Part shown: positions 11,725-21,788 of the stretch, piece by piece
Layout of the letters: every line of letters begins with the position of its first letter
Numbering within the stretch: the stretch's first letter is position 1
DNA from: Adenophora triphylla var. japonica
Lineage: Eukaryota; Streptophyta; Magnoliopsida; Asterales; Campanulaceae
Direction of reading: 5' to 3'
Assembly (NCBI GenBank): GCA_022495995.1
Contig: JAFEMH010000931.1
Coordinates: 514,001-578,000 of the forward strand
DNA length: 64,000 nt
Notes under the pieces: model-generated
The model's input: only the letters and a program-made list of their open reading frames with translations
What the model was told of the DNA's origin: nothing
Databases searched by the model: none
Made by a program: the position numbers and the translations under genes

Positions 11725-12060
11725 TACTTGATATTGTTAAGATGGAGCCGTTGGACAATAACGAGAAGGGACAAAATTAAAGTGAAAGGAAAAGGAAAGT
11801 GGGGATATTGATATTGATACTGATAGTGAAGTGGAAGGCACTTATTCCCATGTCATCTCTCTCCTTAAAATAATAGACTTATAGGTTTTAGCTTTGAAAC
11901 ATGAACGTTCCTCCCTCGTCCCTCCTCAACCGTGTGGGTCACCATCACACATCAAATTGCTTCCTTCCAAGTGGGTGTGGGTCCCCCACTTTTTTTTTTT
12001 CCTTCAAAACTTCACCTCCTTAATTACGAGATTCTACATAAAAGATTTTACTCCATCCAT
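11725..12060. other. Intergenic, nothing recognised
   Basis: About 335 bp without a supported gene, ending at the 9-bp TSD of the Pack-MULE. Confidence 0.4.
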
Positions 12061-12069
12061 TTCAATTTA

Positions 12070-12223
12070 GGTCCACGGACCTAGAGCCCCTCTAGAGAGA
12101 TTCAATCTCATTTTAAGAAATGATATTTTACTAATTTCTCATACACCCCTAAAGCCCCTCTAGGGAGATTCAATCTCATTTTAAGAAATGATATTTTACT
12201 AATTTCTCATACACCCCTTATTG
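12070..12223 (+). repeat. Left TIR of Pack-MULE, internally duplicated
   Basis: Starts GGTCCACGGACCTAGAGCCC. A block of about 68 bp running from GCCCCTCTAG to TCATACACCCCT is present twice in tandem (about 12087-12154 and 12155-12221). The inner copy is nearly identical, so this end has a doubled terminus. Confidence 0.8.
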
Positions 12224-12289
12224 TTAAAAGACAAAAATACCTTTTTTTTTTTTTTTTACGTGTTACGCGCGTCATTTGCGTCCTGTAAC

Positions 12290-12480
12290 CAATTCCAAAT
12301 CTGAAAACTACAATTTAGTCACTGAAGTTTTTAAAATTATATATTGGTCACTTGACTTGATAAAATTTCAAATCAATCATTGGACTCAAAATAGTTTCAA
12401 TCTGGTCACTTCAGTCTCAAAAATTACAAATTAATCACTGATTTTTTCAAATCATCACAACAGTCTTTAGCATTTCCAAA
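12290..12480. other. Unidentified segment inside Pack-MULE
   Basis: Contains loosely repeated phrases around GGTCACTTGACT and AATCATTGGACTC, separated by A/T-rich DNA. No protein homology is recognised. It may be the inside part of the element or another captured sequence. Confidence 0.35.
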
Positions 12481-12509
12481 AACACTTTCATTTTTTTATA
12501 TTTTTCACA

Positions 12510-13015
12510 TTATAAGACTACTTTATCTCTTATAAGACAAATTTTTCAACCAAAAGAAATCAAAACTTCCATTTTTTTATATTTCTACATTATAAGACTA
12601 CTTTGACTTATAAGACAAATTTTTCAACCAAAAAAAAAATCAATAATAATAACGTATTGCTCTCATAATTTACATATTTAAAACTCTTATAAATTAATTA
12701 TAAGACTACTTTGTAACTTATAATTGACTTATAAGATAAATTTTTCAACAAAAAAAATCAAAAATTTTAATAATAACGAATTGCTCTCATAATTTACACA
12801 TTTACAACTCTTATAAGTTAATTATAAGATTATTTTGTCTCTAATAATTGACTTATAAGAAAAATGTTTCAACCAAAAAAATTAAAAATTTCAATAATAA
12901 CAACGAATTCCTCTCATAATTTACACATTTACAACTCTTATAAGTTAATTATAAGACTACTTTGACTTTTATAATTGACTTTTATAAGATAAATTTTTCA
13001 ACCAAAAATCTTATA
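12510..13015. repeat. Degenerate tandem repeat, unit about 130 bp
   Basis: About four units. Each has ATTATAAGACTACTTTG, ACAAATTTTTCAACCAAAA, AATAATAACGAATTGCTCTC (or close variants) and AATTTACACATTTACAACTC in the same order. The units shorten towards the left. This is the first half of the AT-rich array within the Pack-MULE. Confidence 0.75.
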
Positions 13016-13840
13016 AGACTTATAAAAAAGTCTTGTTAATAAGTCTTATTATAAGTTATTTATAAGACTTTTTAACAAGTCTTATAAGTAACTTATAAGA
13101 CTTTTAAGTCTTATTATAAGTTATTTATAAGACTTTTTAACAAGTCTTATAAGTAACTTATAAGACTTTTTAATAAGTCTTATAAAAGTTACTTATAAGA
13201 CTTTTTTTAATAAGTGTTTTTACTTATAAGACTTATTAAAAAAGTCTTATAAGTTACTTATAAGACTTACTAAAAAGTCTTATATGTAACATATATAAGA
13301 CTTATTAAAAAGTCTTTATATATGTAAAAGACTTATTAAAAAGTCTTATAAGTAACTTATAAGACTTTAAAAAGTCTTATAAGTAACATATAAGACTTTT
13401 AAAAAGTCTTTATATAAGTAAAAGACTTGCTAAAAAAGTCTTATAAGTTACTTATAAGATTATAAGACTTTTAAAAAGTCTTATAAGTAACATATAAGAC
13501 TTTTAAAAAGTCTTTTATATAAGTAAAAGACTTATTAAAAAAGTCTTATAAGTAACATATAAGACTTTTAAAAAGTCTTTTATATAAGTAAAAGACTTAT
13601 TAAAAAAGTCTTATAAGTTAAAAAGTCTTATAAGTAACATATAAGACTTTTAAAAAGTGTTTATAGAAGTAAAAGACTTACTAAAAAAGTCTTATAAGTT
13701 ACTTATAAGACTTTTAAAAAGTCTTATAAGTAACATATAAGACTTTTAAAAAGTCTTTATACAAGTAAAAGAATTACTAAAAAAGTCTTATAAGTTACTT
13801 ATAAGACTTTTAAAAAGTCTTATAAGTAACATATAAGACT
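13005..13840. repeat. Dense self-complementary AT-rich array
   Basis: More than 800 bp built almost only from AAGTCTTATAAGT, ACTTATAAGACTT, TTTAAAAAGTCTT and GTAACATATAAGAC in both orientations. The right half repeats a unit of about 80-100 bp at least five times. Because the words are mutual reverse complements, any transcript or single strand could fold into extended hairpins. No coding potential. It sits between the left TIR and the captured genes. Confidence 0.85.
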
Positions 13841-14149
13841 ATTCCACTCATTATAAACTTGACTATGTCATCATAATCTGATTGAGTTATTATTGACATA
13901 TTCAAAGCGTAATCGAGGTATCTTTGAATCTTGAATTTCGGAGTTCAGTGGGCCCATTGCCAATCCCGAATCCCTATTCACATTCCATATTTTAGTAAGA
14001 AAATGGATGTATAAACAGAAAATGAAAGAGATAATTGTACAGGGTATGTTTTAAGATGTTGCAGCATCTGACACCCTTTGAATCAAGGTGTTGTACATTA
14101 CACGATCTAAAAGCATTTTCTAAACAGAATATTGGAATTTTCGTCCTAC

Positions 14150-14650
14150 TTTCAAGTTAATTGGAATGCCTTCTTTCTTCTTGTTTCCTTGGTTAATGCG
14201 AGAAGCGAAAGCAGGAATATAATGCCCAGCGTATGATTCTCCAGTGATGAAGAAGTTGTTCTTTACGTAGCCAGGATGTGCCTTGAAGAACTCCTGTAAT
14301 TACATGTAAAGTTACATAATATAAATACAAATCCCTTGTTTTCTTATTTTGCATGCCTTCTTTTTTTCCTCATTATAGCTACTCTATTCAATTTGTATAT
14401 TGAAAAGGATATAGATTCCAACCTGCAAGAAATTGTAAAGGTCATTGCTGACACCTGTTTCATCGTGACGAAGGTCTTGTTCGCTAGAGCTATAAGCTGA
14501 AACTTTGTTAGTAGGTTGGTCCACGTATATCAAGTTTGAAACCTGTCAAAAATCGAACACTACTGAGTGCACTTTACATAAATGTCTGACGTGGTGTTTA
14601 AAAATCACGAGATATTTATTGGGTGTGTGTTAAGAATCACTAATATTTTG

Positions 14651-14682
<32 letters not shown>

Positions 14683-14858
14683 AAGAGTTTTACCTTGTCC
14701 CAACCATAGTCATTCCAAACAAGAGACATGTTTTTGGTTATTTTGAAAGGGCCATTTTCATAAAACAGAGCCAGCTCACTACTACAACCAGGTTAGTCAA
14801 CCATATCACAACTGGGTCAGCCTTACTAGTCCTTGATTCAAAGAAAAAGTAGAACATC
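14150..14858 (-). pseudogene. Captured serine carboxypeptidase (SCPL) gene fragment
   Basis: Three exons on the minus strand match the S10 serine carboxypeptidase family, apparently the SCPL48/49-like group. Exon a 14694-14858 reads MFYFFFESR...PVVIWLT...ALFYENGPFK...MSLVWNDYGWDK. Exon b 14423-14542 reads SNLIYVDQPTNKVSAYSS...VSNDLYNFLQ. Exon c 14150-14293 reads [19 protein letters not shown]. The catalytic Ser in GESYAG is present, and introns have GT-AG borders. The oxyanion-hole motif GGPGCSS in exon a is destroyed by a small deletion that also shifts the frame. The N-terminal part and the Asp and His catalytic regions are absent. It is a captured, non-functional piece. Confidence 0.9.
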
Positions 14859-15059
14859 CTGCAATTCAGAAACCAATTTCAGAACATGTTATCCAAAGTT
14901 GTAATACTATTCCACTCATTATCAACAAAATTAAAAAAATAGTCCAACCTTCCCAAGATCATTCACGCAACACCAAACCACCGATAATGATGGTAAACAT
15001 GATGGACAATAACTAAAACAATCACACAGTAGCAAATATCAAAACTAAAGAACTCACAC

Positions 15060-15534
15060 CTGTATATTCTCCATTTTCTCGTAATCTTTAATGAAATGCA
15101 TAACAACTGGCGTAGGTATAACATAACCGATGTTTTCTGCATCCTCATGTTTAAGAGATTGAAATGCAATCCCAACACAATTTCCTTTATCATTGAATGC
15201 AGGACCACCAGAATTTCCCGAGTTTATAGCAGCATCTATCTGCAAAAGCATCACGTAAGCAAGAAAATCAATCAGTTCGTTAATGAGTAAAGTATATAAC
15301 TAGCAATATGAGGCTGAAATTCTAAATTTGTAACCTGCAATCCAAGAAGTTCAGTTGATCCATGAACATAAGACAGTATCTCTATCCGTGAAACAACACC
15401 ACTAGTCACCTTTATGGTGTCCCCTCCAATTGGGTAGCCTACAACAGTAACAACATCTTGCAATGTCGGCAAGCCTCCAAAATCTAAAGGCGTAACTCCT
15501 TCCCAGAACTCATCATCGCTCACAGTCAATAAAG
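15060..15534 (-). pseudogene. DEG9: Captured DEG9-type serine protease fragment
   Basis: Two minus-strand exons match plant DEG9, a nuclear/nucleolar HtrA-like protease. Exon 15335-15534 reads [13 protein letters not shown]...[11 protein letters not shown]...[14 protein letters not shown]. Exon 15060-15239 reads [15 protein letters not shown]...[19 protein letters not shown]. The nucleophile Ser (GNSGGP) is there, but the His and Asp of the triad and the PDZ domains are missing. The intron keeps GT-AG ends. A one-base loss in an A run near the end of the second exon changes the expected NGEYTG to MENIQ. It was captured together with the carboxypeptidase fragment just downstream on the same strand. 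Confidence 0.9.
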
Positions 15535-15992
15535 CTATCATATCATAGAGAAAGTGTAAACAAAAAAAAATCTTCACCCAAATATTGCTTAATCATAACC
15601 ATTCCACTATCTAGATCAATAAGTTTCCATATAGGAGTATGTCAATAAAATCCGATAACCGAATCACATGATTCAATGGTCTTATCAACATTAACATAGG
15701 AAATACTTTTCCTTTGAAAAATCATATGCAACGAATTATACAAGTATTTAACCTCAGTTGAATTTCACTGAGTTCGCCGGAGAAGACATGGAGAGAGAAA
15801 GATCCGAGGTACAAACTCTACTAACAAGGATCATGGAGGCTATAAACATAGCAACAAGCAAAACAAATACCTCATTCAAATCCTTCTGACAGATGCTTCC
15901 AAATTACAAGGATGAGACTCAGAGCAAACATTAAGTCTGCAAAGCATTACAAACAAGCAAACATTTAACATATTTTTTAAGAAGTTACGTAC

Positions 15993-16300
15993 CATCGATC
16001 GACGAATTGAAAGCCGATTGTTACGAGTTGACAAATTAGGGCTTTTGTGTTTGATGATTTGGGGAAAGATATGGACAAATCTGGTCCGGATACGTAAGGA
16101 AAGAGGTAAGATGCTGGGGGAGTCGGAGGAGTGGCGGTGGTTGGCCGGATTTGAAGTATGAAGGTTAGAGAGATGAGAAAGTGCGACGGGAAATCACCGG
16201 AGAGAAGAGAGAAGGTCGCCGGACGGGAGGGAGAACGATGATCGTATAGCGGGACAGGGAAGGTCGCCAAAACTGCTCCGATGGGCTGTCGGAATCGGAG
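15993..16300 (-). pseudogene. Exon-like GC-richer block, origin unknown
   Basis: Unlike its surroundings, this block is C/T-rich on the minus strand. It has an open frame starting MATFPVPLYDHRSPSRPATF near 16270 and a good donor (ATG|GTACGT) at 15992/15993. It lies next to the right TIR, upstream of and in the same direction as the DEG9 and SCPL pieces, so it may be the first exon or promoter of a chimeric transcript. I do not recognise the protein. It could equally be untranslated leader. Confidence 0.45.
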
Positions 16301-16363
16301 AATTTGGAGTGAGAGAACACTGTGTATTTTAGAGAGAGAAATGATAAAAAATGAAGAGGGGGA

Positions 16364-16480
16364 GTGTAGGGGTGTATGAGGAATTATAATTTGGGTTGAA
16401 CTCCTTATTTAAGATTTACAAAATATCTCTCTTTAAAATGGAATAAAATCTGGACATGAGGGTCCTTGGGGAATTTTTCC
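16364..16480 (-). repeat. Right TIR of Pack-MULE
   Basis: Inner boundary TAGGGGTGTATGAG, outer end GGGGAATTTTTCC next to TSD TTCAATTTA. It pairs imperfectly with the left TIR, so the ends have diverged or belong to a long imperfect TIR. Confidence 0.75.
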
Positions 16481-16490
16481 TTCAATTTAA

Positions 16491-16678
16491 GACTCCGTTT
16501 GTTTAGCGTAAAATATTTTTCAGAAAATGATTTTCGATAAAATGTTTTTCGGAAAATGAAAATGTTTTTCGGAAAATAAGATAAAAATGAAGTTTTCCCC
16601 ATTTTCTGATGCGAAACAAACACCGAAAAATGAGAAAAATATTTTTCGAAAAACATTTTCCCCCAAACAAACGGAGCC
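16491..16678. mobile_element. Tourist-like (PIF/Harbinger) MITE
   Basis: Ends GACTCCGTTTGTTT and AAACAAACGGAGCC are inverted. The 3-bp TAA flanks it at 16488-16490 and 16679-16681, as in PIF/Harbinger elements. The interior repeats TTTTTCGGAAAATGA-type words and is self-complementary. It was inserted in or beside the right TSD of the Pack-MULE. Confidence 0.8.
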
Positions 16679-16681
16679 TAA

Positions 16682-17580
16682 TTGTCTCATTTATTTTGCA
16701 CGAGATTTAAAAAACAACATAAAATGGGTAGTAAAGCAAGGTTTTTAAAATCTTCGCTTGACGTTCGAGCCGATCCTAGCGTTTAGACGAATCTTAGGCA
16801 TAATGAATGATTAAAATATGATTTATAATATTATGATGAAATAACTTGATGTGGTGTGACTGCGAGATGCGGGAGGATGACGAAGACTCCCAATCATTGA
16901 CTCAACAATCAATTTCGAAATCGAATTGACGAAGATGAATGGAAAACGTGTTTTTCGACAAATTTGAAATTAGTTGCGTTGTTTTATAACTAACTTGGAT
17001 AGAGAATGAAAAAAATTGATTCGGGAAAAAGTTTGTCAAGCTCAAGTTTCAATAGGTCATACCTTACGTCACTTCGAAGCTCATCGTCTCAACCTTAACT
17101 ATTTTAATAGTTCATATCAAACTAATCTTTCAGTTACTATTACTACCCGAGAAAAATGTGACTCTTACCCCCTGAAGGCTATCACTCTCTAAAGTATCAC
17201 CGTCTACATATGAAGAGGCTCGCCAATACAAAGGGACGATTCGAGGTGTAAATGTATCATCATAGGCACCAATGGAGGACAATCACTATTTTGATAACAA
17301 CTAAAATCGTTTTAAAAAAAATGACAATAACGAATTAAAGGTTGAATTGAATCTAAAGATCGAGACTATAGAAGATACCGGGGATAGTTTTATTTCTATG
17401 TCTTCCTTTTTGTTTCTTTTTATTTGATTTGGTCTAATCTTCCGTCACACTTTATTTTCATATTTTAATAAATTTAGGAGGGCTTCTTTAAGCCCTTTTC
17501 AACTAAAAAAACAAAGAATAAAAACAAGCTGGGTATCTTAAAAAAAAAAAAAATGTTGCAATAAAATATCAGTGGCTTTA
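16682..17580. other. Upstream region of the GRAS gene
   Basis: No gene or clear repeat recognised. The last part contains an A run (17540-17553). It probably includes the promoter of the GRAS gene. Confidence 0.4.
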
Positions 17581-17584
17581 ATGT

Positions 17585-17594
17585 TATAAAAATA
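17585..17594 (+). promoter_or_regulatory. Candidate TATA box of the GRAS gene
   Basis: TATAAAAATA lies about 60-100 bp before a CT-rich leader. Position and composition fit a plant core promoter. No start site can be fixed from sequence alone. Confidence 0.35.
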
Positions 17595-17639
17595 AATTGT
17601 AGCCCCTCTTTTACAATCTAATCTTATTTTAGGAGTAAA

Positions 17640-17676
17640 AATAGTCATGAGTTTCTCTTCATTCAACAGAGTACTC

Positions 17677-17719
<43 letters not shown>

Positions 17720-19553
17720 AAAATCTCTGTTTTGGAATGTAAAGTTGAAAGTGAATTCCTGGGTATGTTGAACTAACGACTGATTTGATATTTTGAACTG
17801 GGTTTTTCATTTATTATTTTGTATCTTCATTCTCGCTTTCTGTGATCTCGACACTGTTTTCTTTCTTTCCTCCAAATTTTTCTCCCCTCTGATCATTTGC
17901 GAAGTTTGGTATCAATTCCAGGGCCCCAGTTTGGAGAAGTTTGAGCAGATTGAGCTCAACTTTCTTGGTTGATTAAACAGGTTACTCTAATGGCCTTTTG
18001 CTAGATCTTTCAAAGGTGGGATTTTCTAATACCTCATTTTGTTTAGCTATGTTTTTGGATTGTTGGATTTGTAGCATATAATTTCCGGGACAACAACATA
18101 GTTTAGTGGTGTACTAGAATTGTACTAATCTTGATTCTTTGTGTTTTGTGGGATTTGGGGAAATTGATGAGGTTATCATTTCTCTCTTCTATCTTCCCAC
18201 TTGCAAAAATTAACATGTAAATGGAGATTAATACATTAATAATGCTAGGTAGATATACTCCCACCGTCCGGAAATGATCTTTCTACTAGGTTTTTGTTGT
18301 CAACATAAAGTAGAAAGATCATTTTGAGACGGAGGGAGTAATAGTTTGACAATTGTTGATCGGTCAATCACGGAAGGCCTATCACTTGGACTATATATCT
18401 TGAAGACCTATACATACCAACTAGGATTATGTCATTTATGTGTCCTTAAGGAGTTTCAAGGAAACAATATTAGCACTCCCCTTGCACTTGTTTTGGTCAT
18501 TCATTTTGGGACAGAGGGAGTATTAAACTTTCAATGCCCTGGTTGAAAGTAATTCTTTCATCCCTTTGCTCTCTATAACTGGGTTTTAACATTTCTGATT
18601 CTTTTGATCAATGCATAGATTGCTTCAGTATTTCTGTTTTTCAGTTTTCAAGTATATGATTCTCTCTCTTTCCTTTTTTGTGGGTTTTGGTTAAAATGTT
18701 TGAGTTTCTCTGTTTATTCCTTGCACTTGCTTCATAATTTGATGAGGGTTGGAGTCTATGTAGTTTGACACCCAAATTTAAGATGTTGATTCATGGTTAT
18801 TGATGCAAAATCTCTTAGTAGTGACTCATGCAAGGAATATGATCTGATTATTCGTTCTGGAAATTTCTAAGGCATTAGATATTGAGTCACCAGGGTATAT
18901 TTGACGTTGACCCAATTGACTTATTGACTTTGTCCCTAATATTTTCCCGAACTTTCATAATGTGGGTGGAAAGCTTGTGTGATAGAAAGGGAATGCCTGG
19001 CAAGTTTAAACTCAAGAAGTAACAAGAAACTCCTATGAAGGCTCCAAATCTCATATCTGTTATTAGTGGGAGTATATACAAGGAAGATCACATATTATCT
19101 AGTCAAGTTTCTGGCCATGGAGGAATTTGCACGATTTTTCTTTTTCCAATATCAGGAAGATGTTTCCTTTGTTGTACCCCGTATCTCAGATTGCTACACT
19201 GTTCATTTTATGCACTTACGAAAACCATTTATTTGAATCAAGATAACTGATTGAGCTGACAAACAGGTATATACGTTTCTTCCATTCTGTTAGCCCAAAA
19301 AACATGGGCGTTCTTCTGTATTATGGTAAACTGATTTGTTGCCGTTGAAAATGATAACTTAACCATAAAACTAGTGAGGTTGAAAACTATATTAAACATG
19401 CCTGCTGTCCCATATATAAATATACCTTTCTTTTCTAAGCTCTCATTAGCGTGTCCTAACCTTTGTGCAGATTGTAATTACCATGTTGTGTAATATACAG
19501 GGCCGGGAGGACTAATTCTTCAATACTAGCCACTGCTACACGAAAGATCAGTC
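17640..19553 (+). other. 5' leader and leader intron of the GRAS gene
   Basis: A pyrimidine-rich stretch with (CT)n at about 17684-17719 looks like an untranslated leader. Donor candidates are GATTAAACAG|GT at 17980 and CAAAG|GTGGG at 18015. A strong acceptor TAATATACAG is at 19491-19500, leaving 53 nt before the ATG. A leader intron of about 1.5 kb is common in PAT1-branch GRAS genes. If the 18015 donor is used, the leader contains a five-codon upstream frame ending in TAG (ATG at about 17990). A small MITE lies in the intron. Confidence 0.55.
18258..18338. mobile_element. 81-bp Stowaway-type mini-MITE in leader intron
   Basis: Ends CTCCCACCGTCCGGAAATG and ATTTTGAGACGGAGGGAG are flanked by TA. 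The pairing continues through GATCTTTCTACT / AGTAGAAAGATC, so nearly the whole element is one hairpin. Another right-end-like GGGACAGAGGGAGTA follows near 18507 without a matching left end. Confidence 0.85.
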
Positions 19554-21074
19554 ATGTCAAACGCCCTATTCTATCAGTCAATGCAAGAAGTCGAGGCCTT
19601 TTGCATGCCTCAGTTTCAATCCTTAGACAACCCGTACTACAACATCGGCCAAAGAAGCGGATACTTCATCAAGAATGAGCCATACTGCACCCTTGAGTCA
19701 TCCTCAGCCAGTGGTAGTTTTACCGTCTACAACTCACCCTCAGAATCCTTAGATAATAATTATGGCTCCCCAATAAGTGGTTCCTGTGTAACTGAGGACA
19801 TGATTGACTTTCGGCACAAGCTGAGAGAGTTGGAAACTGCAATGCTGGGACCCGATTCTGATGTTCTTGAAAGTTATGATGAAAGTAACCTTTTCACAGT
19901 TGCTTCACCCGATATAGATAGCTGGAAAATGATGATGGGGGCTGTCCCAAAACCGGACTTGAAAACGTTGCTTATGGCCTGTGCAAAAGCTGTGTTGAAC
20001 AATGATCGATTGACTGCACAGTGTTTGATGGCTGAGTTACGCCAAATGGTGTCAGTTTCAGGTGAACCAATCCAACGGTTAGGAGCGTATATGTTAGAAG
20101 GGCTTGTTGCAAAACTTACCTCTTCTGGAAGCTCTATCTGCAAAGCTTTGAAATGCAAAGAACCGGAAAGTGATGAACTTCCTTCTTACTTGCACATTCT
20201 TTATGAGGTTTGCCCTTATTTCAAGTTCGGTTATATGTCTGCAAATGGCGCGATAGCAGAAGCAATGAAGGATGAAAATAGAGTTCATATCATCGATTTC
20301 CAAATTTCTCAAGGGAGTCAGTGGGTCCCTTTGATCCAAGCGTTTGCAGCTAGGCCCGGTGGGCCACCCCATATCTGTATTACCGGTATCGATGATTCCA
20401 CATCAGCATATGCACGAGGAGGTGGGCTCCACATAGTAGGCCAGCGCCTTTCTAGGCTTGCAAAGTCATTCAAGGTGCCATTCGAGTTTCACACAGCAAC
20501 AACACCTAGTTGTGACATTCAACTCGAGCATCTAAATATCCGTTCAGGCGAAGCATTAGCAGTGAATTTCGCATTTGTTTTACACCATATGCCAGATGAA
20601 AGTGTCAGCACTCAAAATCATCGTGACCGTCTATTGAGACTCATCAAGAGCGTGAATCCAAAGGTGGTAACTCTAGTCGAGCAAGAATCAAACACAAATA
20701 CAGCTGCTTTTTATCCAAGATTTCTCGAAGCCTTAGATTACTATACTGCTATGTTTGACTCAATTGATGCGACACTTTCACGTGAACACAAGGAAAGGAT
20801 TAACGTTGAGCAGCATTGCTTGGCAAGAGATTTGGTTAATATAATTGCATGCGAGGGGAATGAGAGGGTGGAAAGGCATGAGTTACTAGGGAAATGGAAG
20901 GCAAGATTCAGAATGGCCGGTTTTACCCCTTACCCGTTAAGTTCGTTAGTTAATTTAACGATAAAAACTTTGCTGGAGAAGTATTCTGATAGATATAGGC
21001 TTGAAGAAAGAGATGGGGCTCTTTATCTTGGCTGGATGAAGAGGGATTTGGTTGCTTCTTGTGCTTGGAAATGA
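19554..21074 (+). CDS. GRAS-family transcription regulator, PAT1 branch
   Basis: Intact single-exon gene, 506 aa. GRAS proteins are plant nuclear regulators; the PAT1 branch acts in phytochrome A, gibberellin and stress signalling. A variable N-terminus (1-130) includes the branch-typical FRHKLRELETAMLGPDSD at 86-103. The GRAS domain follows: LHR I from about 137 (LLMACAKAVLNND), VHIID at 244-248 within VHIIDFQISQGSQW, LHR II from about 288, PFYRE region 388-405 (PRFLEALDYYTAMFDSID), RVER at 438-441, and a SAW region ending WMKRDLVASCAWK at 492-506. Length fits PAT1/SCL relatives (about 490-600 aa). The ATG chosen is the first in frame after a leader acceptor at 19500. No damage seen. The paralogue (PAT1, SCL13, SCL21 or other) is not resolved. 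Confidence 0.95.
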   Translation: MSNALFYQSMQEVEAFCMPQFQSLDNPYYNIGQRSGYFIKNEPYCTLESSSASGSFTVYNSPSESLDNNYGSPISGSCVTEDMIDFRHKLRELETAMLGPDSDVLESYDESNLFTVASPDIDSWKMMMGAVPKPDLKTLLMACAKAVLNNDRLTAQCLMAELRQMVSVSGEPIQRLGAYMLEGLVAKLTSSGSSICKALKCKEPESDELPSYLHILYEVCPYFKFGYMSANGAIAEAMKDENRVHIIDFQISQGSQWVPLIQAFAARPGGPPHICITGIDDSTSAYARGGGLHIVGQRLSRLAKSFKVPFEFHTATTPSCDIQLEHLNIRSGEALAVNFAFVLHHMPDESVSTQNHRDRLLRLIKSVNPKVVTLVEQESNTNTAAFYPRFLEALDYYTAMFDSIDATLSREHKERINVEQHCLARDLVNIIACEGNERVERHELLGKWKARFRMAGFTPYPLSSLVNLTIKTLLEKYSDRYRLEERDGALYLGWMKRDLVASCAWK

Positions 21075-21240
21075 AGACTGGCTTCTTAGTTTGACTGTTT
21101 CTTGCAGGAACTGGGACTGTAAGTTCAGTTAGTTTTTCCTTTCTTTCTTAGCAACAACTAGTTTGTAATGTGTAAAATCGCTATATAAATCAAACTTATC
21201 TTTCTTGACTCAAATTTAGGCCTTATTCAGCCAAGATTCA
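21075..21240 (+). other. 3' UTR of the GRAS gene
   Basis: About 165 bp after the stop, rich in T, with TTTGTAATGTGTAAAA and CTATATAAATCAAA as likely polyadenylation context. The end is estimated. Confidence 0.4.
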
Positions 21241-21593
21241 GAAGTAATGTTTGTGCATATTGAGATCTTATTGCCATTAGTGCGATACGTTTAGATGATT
21301 TAACTGTTAGCCATGAAATGAAGGTCATCTAATCCAGACTATGTTTTTGTCAGTACCTGGATTTGGAGCGTATAAAGAGGGGACTAGATTACTTACTTCA
21401 TTTCATCAAGGATATAATCGTCTTTTTCTCTGACTCCCACTCCCAACAGAGACAACTTGCACCGGACTGATGTGCAGTAGAAGTGCACCTAGGTGTGTAA
21501 ATGGTTCGGTTTAGGCAAATTTACGGACCAAACCACCAGTAATCAGTTTGGAAAAATCTCAAACCGAATCGAACAATAAAAATTTTCAAGTTT

Positions 21594-21598
21594 GAACC
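21594..21598 (+). other. Left TSD of Copia-2
   Basis: GAACC here is repeated at 33724-33728 directly after the other end of Copia-2. Confidence 0.9.
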
Positions 21599-21788
21599 TG
21601 ATGAATTTCATACACAGAGAAACGGGCTTTTTCTATTTTTTATGCTATAAAGAGGAGTTACATATATATATACACTAATGGTGAACCTTCCAGACTAGGG
21701 CTGTTCTAATTAGGCTATGATTAAGGAACCTAAACAAGGAATATACAACAATTAGGTAACCTAAAATAAGGAATATGAAGTAACTATG
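21599..21788 (-). repeat. 3' LTR of Copia-2, first part
   Basis: 190 bp, identical to the matching part of the 5' LTR except one base. It ends with CTATG (21784-21788), the TSD of the inserted LARD. Confidence 0.95.

Larger units (their letters stand above)
12070..16480 (-). mobile_element. Pack-MULE carrying fragments of two host genes
   Basis: A 4.4-kb element with related inverted ends: left 12070-12223, right about 16364-16480. Both share AGGGGTGTATGAG(A/G)AATTA and AAAATATC...AAAATG when read inward from opposite strands. A perfect 9-bp repeat TTCAATTTA flanks it at 12061-12069 and 16481-16489, the duplication length of Mutator-like elements. No transposase is seen. The cargo, all on the minus strand, is an unknown GC-richer exon-like block, two exons of a DEG9-type protease gene, and three exons of a serine carboxypeptidase gene. 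The introns are kept, so capture was at the DNA level. The left third is an AT-rich repeat array. Confidence 0.85.

Noticed and set aside
14150..15577. Functional DEG9 and carboxypeptidase genes
   Set aside because: Only two and three exons respectively, with frame-breaking deletions and missing triad residues, enclosed by transposon ends.
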